From: Litorimonas haliclonae
GTDB taxonomy: Bacteria; Pseudomonadota; Alphaproteobacteria; Caulobacterales; Maricaulaceae
NCBI RefSeq assembly: GCF_965138505.1
Contig: NZ_CBCSCO010000005.1
Span: 1-64,000 of the forward strand
DNA: 64,000 bases
Direction of reading: 5' to 3'
The position numbers were made by a program, and so were the translations under genes. The stretch's first letter is position 1, and the number at the start of each line of letters is the position of its first letter. This document shows positions 60,420-64,000 of the stretch, piece after piece. Under the pieces are notes generated by a model, which was given only the letters and a program-made list of their open reading frames with translations, searched no databases and had not been told where the DNA came from.

Positions 60420-60496
60420 ACCGGGTCTTTATACTGCTTTCGACAAGAAAATTTGAATCCGGCTTATGCCTTGAAGGTAGCTGATACCCCGCCCAT

Positions 60497-61444
60497 ATGA
60501 AATGCATGACTGATATAATTATGAACCCTTCTGACCCCACCCCAACGCAAGGCCCAAATGCGGCTGATCTGATAAAGGATTCCAGTGACATGGCTTTCAT
60601 GGCTGACGTTGTGGAAGTGTCCAAAGAAACGCCGGTCGTTGTAGATTTCTGGGCGCCGTGGTGCGGACCGTGCAAACAGCTTATGCCCATGCTCGAGCGC
60701 GCCGTGAAAGGCGCAGGCGGCAAAGTCAAAATGGTCAAAATCAATATTGACGAAAATCCAGGCGTAGCCGGACAGCTCGGCGTGCGGAGCATTCCGGCCG
60801 TCTATGCCTTTAGAGATGGCAAACCCGTTGACGGTTTTATGGGCGGACAGCCTGAATCCGAACTTCAAAAGTTTATTGACCGCCTTTCCGGCGACACGGA
60901 CCCGGCAGAGGAAGCTGGCACGCTTGTTGATCGCGCGAAAGATAGCCTCGCGGCAGGAGACGCCGGTGGCGCCGCGCAGGATTTTGCTCACGCCCTGAGT
61001 CTGGATGAAAACAACGCACAGGCTCGGGCTGGGTTGGCGCGAATTTATCTCGATACCGGAAATGAACAAGAGGCCGTGTCGCTCATCCAGCAGGCACCAG
61101 ACTCTGTGACGGATCACCCCGAAATTGCAGCGGTACGATCAAAAATCGCTCTTGAGGATCAAGCGCCTGAGCCGGATGAGGAAGACCCCGCGCTTGAGCT
61201 TTCACAAAAAGTCAAAGACAATCCGGATGACCTGGACGCGCGTCTGGAGCTTGCCAAAGCGCTTGCCTCTACGGGTCGAAACAGCGAGGCGGTAGAGCAT
61301 TTGTTATATTCCGTCCGGAAAAATCGGGCCTATAATAATGAAGCCGCGCGCCTTTTCCTTTTAACCGTTTTTGAAGCAGAAGGTCCGCAATCCGACGTCT
61401 CTATACAGGGTCGGCGCGAGCTTTCTTCTATCTTATTCGCTTAG
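60497..61444 (+). CDS. CnoX-like thioredoxin with TPR domain
   Basis: 315 residues from the first of three possible ATG codons (60497, 60506, 60521); no ribosome site decides. The thioredoxin domain has FWAPWCGPCKQ with redox Cys56 and Cys59, and RSIPAVYAFRDGK with cis-Pro. From about residue 145 TPR helices follow (AKDSLAAGDAGGAAQDFAHAL, NAQARAGLARIYLDTGN). CnoX chaperedoxins protect substrates from overoxidation and hand them to GroEL or DnaK; the intact CGPC suggests reductase activity as reported for Caulobacter CnoX. Six bases before the LON-domain gene. Confidence 0.93.
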   Translation: MKCMTDIIMNPSDPTPTQGPNAADLIKDSSDMAFMADVVEVSKETPVVVDFWAPWCGPCKQLMPMLERAVKGAGGKVKMVKINIDENPGVAGQLGVRSIPAVYAFRDGKPVDGFMGGQPESELQKFIDRLSGDTDPAEEAGTLVDRAKDSLAAGDAGGAAQDFAHALSLDENNAQARAGLARIYLDTGNEQEAVSLIQQAPDSVTDHPEIAAVRSKIALEDQAPEPDEEDPALELSQKVKDNPDDLDARLELAKALASTGRNSEAVEHLLYSVRKNRAYNNEAARLFLLTVFEAEGPQSDVSIQGRRELSSILFA

Positions 61445-61450
61445 GGCCAT

Positions 61451-62125
61451 ATGAGCACGCATTATAAAGCCTTGGCTCGGAGAACCTCTCCGGAAGTTAT
61501 TCCCCTGTTCCCCTTGAACGGTGCTGTGCTTTTACCTGCCTGCGACCTGCCGCTTAATATTTTCGAGCCGCGCTATTTGAATATGATTGATGACGCGCTT
61601 AAAACTGACCGCCTGATTGGCATGGTTCAGAGCCGGAAAGCCGGACTTGTTTCCGTCGGAGGGTTAGGCCGAATAATCCAGTTCTCCGAAACCGAAGACG
61701 GGCGCTACCTAATTGTCCTCAAAGGTCTGAAACGGTTTAAAATTACGGAAGAGGTTGAAACCACTTGCCCCTACCGACAAGCTAAAGTCGACTATGACCT
61801 GTTTGAAAATGACGCTGATATTCATGCCGCCAAACAGACGTCTGAGGCTCTGTCCGAAAGTGGCCGAACAGATCGATCAGCCCTAACCGTCGCAATGAAA
61901 ACGCTGGCAAAAAAAATCGGCGTCGCGGTGGATTGGGAGGCGTTGTCAGAAATTCCCCTGCCGGTTCTGGTAAACCAAGCGGCCATGATTTCGCCTTTTC
62001 AACCCGAAGACAAGCAGTCCTTAATTGAGGCCGTTAGTACAGATGAGAGACGACGACTTTTGATCGGGCTAATGCATCTTTATGCCGGAAACGACAGCCC
62101 CTCCAGCCCGAGACAAACCCAATAA
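61451..62125 (+). CDS. LON peptidase N-terminal (substrate-binding) domain protein
   Basis: 224 residues. A standalone LON-N domain: IPLFPLNGAVLLPACDLPLNIFEPRYLNMIDDAL (17-50), RLIGMVQ, GRIIQFSETEDGRYLIVLKGLKRFKI, and a helical C-terminal half (PVLVNQAAMISPFQPEDKQSLIEA). It lacks ATPase and protease domains. Proteins of this kind (like BB_0253/YcaI relatives) are of unclear role in proteolysis or substrate recruitment. In one run with cnoX and the Trm112-like gene, an arrangement widespread in alphaproteobacteria. Confidence 0.92.
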   Translation: MSTHYKALARRTSPEVIPLFPLNGAVLLPACDLPLNIFEPRYLNMIDDALKTDRLIGMVQSRKAGLVSVGGLGRIIQFSETEDGRYLIVLKGLKRFKITEEVETTCPYRQAKVDYDLFENDADIHAAKQTSEALSESGRTDRSALTVAMKTLAKKIGVAVDWEALSEIPLPVLVNQAAMISPFQPEDKQSLIEAVSTDERRRLLIGLMHLYAGNDSPSSPRQTQ

Positions 62126-62147
62126 AATAATCACTTAAGAGCCTCAT

Positions 62148-62327
62148 ATGAATGATAGCGTCATGATGGATCCCAAAATGTTAAGTGTTCTGGTTTGTCC
62201 GAAAACCGGCGGGCCTTTGAGCTATGATTCTGATAAAAAAGAACTCATCAGTAAGTCAGCAAAGCTCGCTTTTCCCGTGCGCGAAGGCGTGCCCATCCTG
62301 CTCTTGGATGAAGCCCGGGCCCTGTAA
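62148..62327 (+). CDS. Trm112-like protein
   Basis: 59 residues. DPKMLSVLVCPKTGGPLSYDSDKKELIS is the typical start of the bacterial Trm112/UPF0434 family, and FPVREGVPILLLDEAR the typical end. A single Cys (17) remains of the zinc-binding set. Eukaryotic Trm112 activates methyltransferases; the bacterial role is mostly unknown. It is 22 bases after the LON-domain gene and part of the same transcript. Confidence 0.9.
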   Translation: MNDSVMMDPKMLSVLVCPKTGGPLSYDSDKKELISKSAKLAFPVREGVPILLLDEARAL

Positions 62328-62415
62328 AGGTTAACGCCGAGCCGCTATTTTTCAGCCGTAAAAAGGAACGATTCGCATCTTCCCCCCGTTATTTATTTGA
62401 ATGACAGGGAATGGA

Positions 62416-64000
62416 ATGATGACGAACCTACCGAATAAAAATTACAAAGCGACACTTTTATCGGCTGTCTTTGCCGGTGCGTTAGGTGTGTCCCTTGCAC
62501 CGTCCGCTTTCGCGGCAAATTTCGCCGCCAGCGGCCCAGTCGCTAAGAGCTTAGCCGGAGTTTCAAATGCCGGACATCCGCCCCTCGCCGCCTCAGATGG
62601 CCCGCTTGGGGTTATTGCTTCTTTTATGGGTAAAAACAAAGGAAATGACTTTTCAAAAGAGCTCGAAGCTCAAGTTGAGAATGAGACTTTTGCCAGCAGT
62701 CTCAATAGCAAAGTTGCCCCCGGAGCCATTTTTGCAGCGAGACAGGCTTATGCCCAATCTGTCTTTAAGCCCTTGTGGGATGAAGAGGCTGCGGAGAACC
62801 TTCATAGTATTCCAAGTCTTTTCGAAAGCCACGGGCTTGAAGCCAACTTCACAAAGGGTAATCTTGATAAGCTAATCGACCAACGGTTCAATTCTGATAA
62901 TCCCGAAGAACAAGCTAGCGCCGAACTGGCACTGACAGGTTTATGGCTTGAATTAACTTCGCAAATCTCCGGTGGATTATCGGATGAAGGCGAAGCCAAA
63001 ACATCGCTCGTCGATAGTCCGGTTCGATCCGAACTTGTGACCTCTTTACGCCGCGCCGCAGAGGGTGACCCCCTAAAAGAGATGGAGAGTTTTACCTCAT
63101 CCGCTCCGCAATATGAAAACCTGCGGAAGGCGCTTAAGAATTATAAGAAAGAAGTCGCTCTGGTGGACTGGTTGTCCATCCCAAGAGAAGGTGAATTGAT
63201 TGAGCCCGGAATGGAAGATGACCGGGTTCCGGCCCTGAGAGAGCGCCTGAGAGCAGAAGGCTATTTATCTTATCCGAGTTTCTTCTCCGTCGTTCTTGAC
63301 GATCTGCAGGAACCGACTAACGAAACCTTATATGATGAAAAGTTGCAAGAAGCCGTAAAAAGCTTCCAAGCCGCGCACACGATGAAAGTCGACGGCGTTA
63401 TTGGCCCAGCAACTCTGGATGCTATGAATGAAAGCCCCGAGTCTAAAATCGTTAAAATTAAAGCTGCAATGGACTATTGGCGCAATCTGGACGCATTCAA
63501 TCAACAATCGTCAGATCGCTATATTTGGGTCAACATTCCTTCCTTCCAGGCCGAAGGCTGGAATGACGGCAAAATGGAAATCTCCATGAAAACGGTTGTC
63601 GGAAAAGCCCGGACGCCCACACCGGATTTTTCAGATCAAGTTGAATACATCGTTGCAAATCCGAAGTGGTATCTGCCGATTGGTCTATTCAAACGCCAAA
63701 AGCTTCGTAAACTCCAAGCCAACCCTGGGTATGCAGCGTCTCATAATTATAAGATTTATGACCGGTCTTCAGGACAAGAGCTGAGTGCCTATAATGTTGA
63801 CTGGAACGCCCCTGGAGTGTCTAGCCAGATTCAGATGGTACAAACCCCTGGTCCCCACAATGCTTTGGGCGAATTAAAAATTATTTTCCCAAACCAGAAC
63901 TCTATTTATCTACACTCAACGCCTGACAAACACCTTTTCGAACGCGAAGTCCGCGCGTTTAGCTCGGGTTGCATCCGTTTGGATGACCCCATCGCTATGG
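62416..64000 (+). CDS. YcbB-type L,D-transpeptidase, 3' end beyond the window
   Basis: 528 residues visible. Start is one of two adjacent ATGs (62416, 62419) after GGGA/GGA. Signal peptide ends near AFA. Helical segments and a scaffold follow, then a peptidoglycan-binding motif near 275-345 (AVKSFQAAHTMKVDGVIGPATLDAM), then the YkuD catalytic domain: YIVANPKWYLP, HSTPDKHLF with active His, and SSGCIRLDD with nucleophile Cys519. It forms 3-3 crosslinks in peptidoglycan, or attaches proteins. The C-terminal tail is cut by the window edge. Confidence 0.93.
   Translation, partial: MMTNLPNKNYKATLLSAVFAGALGVSLAPSAFAANFAASGPVAKSLAGVSNAGHPPLAASDGPLGVIASFMGKNKGNDFSKELEAQVENETFASSLNSKVAPGAIFAARQAYAQSVFKPLWDEEAAENLHSIPSLFESHGLEANFTKGNLDKLIDQRFNSDNPEEQASAELALTGLWLELTSQISGGLSDEGEAKTSLVDSPVRSELVTSLRRAAEGDPLKEMESFTSSAPQYENLRKALKNYKKEVALVDWLSIPREGELIEPGMEDDRVPALRERLRAEGYLSYPSFFSVVLDDLQEPTNETLYDEKLQEAVKSFQAAHTMKVDGVIGPATLDAMNESPESKIVKIKAAMDYWRNLDAFNQQSSDRYIWVNIPSFQAEGWNDGKMEISMKTVVGKARTPTPDFSDQVEYIVANPKWYLPIGLFKRQKLRKLQANPGYAASHNYKIYDRSSGQELSAYNVDWNAPGVSSQIQMVQTPGPHNALGELKIIFPNQNSIYLHSTPDKHLFEREVRAFSSGCIRLDDPIAM

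Noticed and set aside
60464..61117. 217-codon minus-strand open frame
   Set aside because: Antisense shadow of the CnoX-like gene.

Overview
The window reads as ordinary, gene-dense chromosome of an alphaproteobacterium, most plausibly a marine Hyphomonadaceae/Maricaulales-type bacterium (inference from protein content, no marker phylogeny was run). Pointers are a SDHAF4-like DUF1674 gene beside an rsmB-rpe-heparinase-purH neighbourhood, a dnaK promoter of the alphaproteobacterial/enterobacterial RpoH type, an arginine succinyltransferase cluster, DUF3703, DUF2177 and CBU_0592-type small membrane proteins, and a strong xylan/xylose capacity. No rRNA, CRISPR array, insertion sequence, integrase or plasmid gene was seen. 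Only one tRNA (Gly, GCC) is present.

Layout. 1-3.4 kb (minus): lipoprotein, fatty acid hydroxylase, LemA and the start of a DUF2207 membrane protein. 3.5-5 kb (plus): SDR enzyme and pyrF. 5-10.2 kb: three secreted low-complexity Tyr/Gly/Pro/Cys-rich proteins, DUF1674, a gene-poor 850-base stretch with a long nested hairpin (candidate RNA), and rsmB. 10.3-16.6 kb (plus): rpe, heparinase II/III-like protein, a WbpM/PglF-type nucleotide-sugar dehydratase inserted by overlap, and purH, followed by an elaborate palindromic element that runs into the end of an ABA4-like gene. 17-20 kb: small envelope proteins, an LRAT-domain protein, DUF3703 and mtgA. 20-30 kb: membrane-bound AraC regulator, MscS channel, argG, glutamate dehydrogenase, stress flavoproteins, Old Yellow Enzyme, SDR, AlkB. 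30-36 kb: S41-like protein, dnaK, a glycosyltransferase, dnaJ, then a convergent avidin-like secreted protein behind an NhaC antiporter.

37.7-46 kb: saccharopine-dehydrogenase-like reductase, beta-propeller protein, and the arginine catabolic run astA-astB-M20 hydrolase-astD-gloA, each overlapping or nearly touching the next; astC and astE are absent and the M20 hydrolase is a candidate stand-in for AstE. 45.8-55.3 kb is a xylan utilisation region: secreted GH10 xylanase, a secreted amidohydrolase, then a minus-strand operon GH3 glycosidase-xylB-xylA that diverges from an MFS sugar porter across a 251-base gap carrying two near-identical LacI-type palindromes. Xylan would be cut outside or at the outer membrane, oligomers trimmed in the periplasm, xylose imported and fed through the isomerase pathway.

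55.4-64 kb: adenine deaminase, PRC-barrel protein, an A/T-rich acyltransferase with SGNH domain that abuts the 3' end of tRNA-Gly (possible acquired DNA), then a ProX-type editing protein, CnoX-like thioredoxin, LON-substrate-binding-domain protein, Trm112-like protein and the start of a YcbB-type L,D-transpeptidase. Clear factor-independent terminators separate many of the units. No single unmistakable new defence or mobile system was seen; the most interesting items are the avidin-like protein, the palindromic element at 16.6 kb, the candidate structured RNA at 7.3 kb, the xylose operators and the modified ast cluster.
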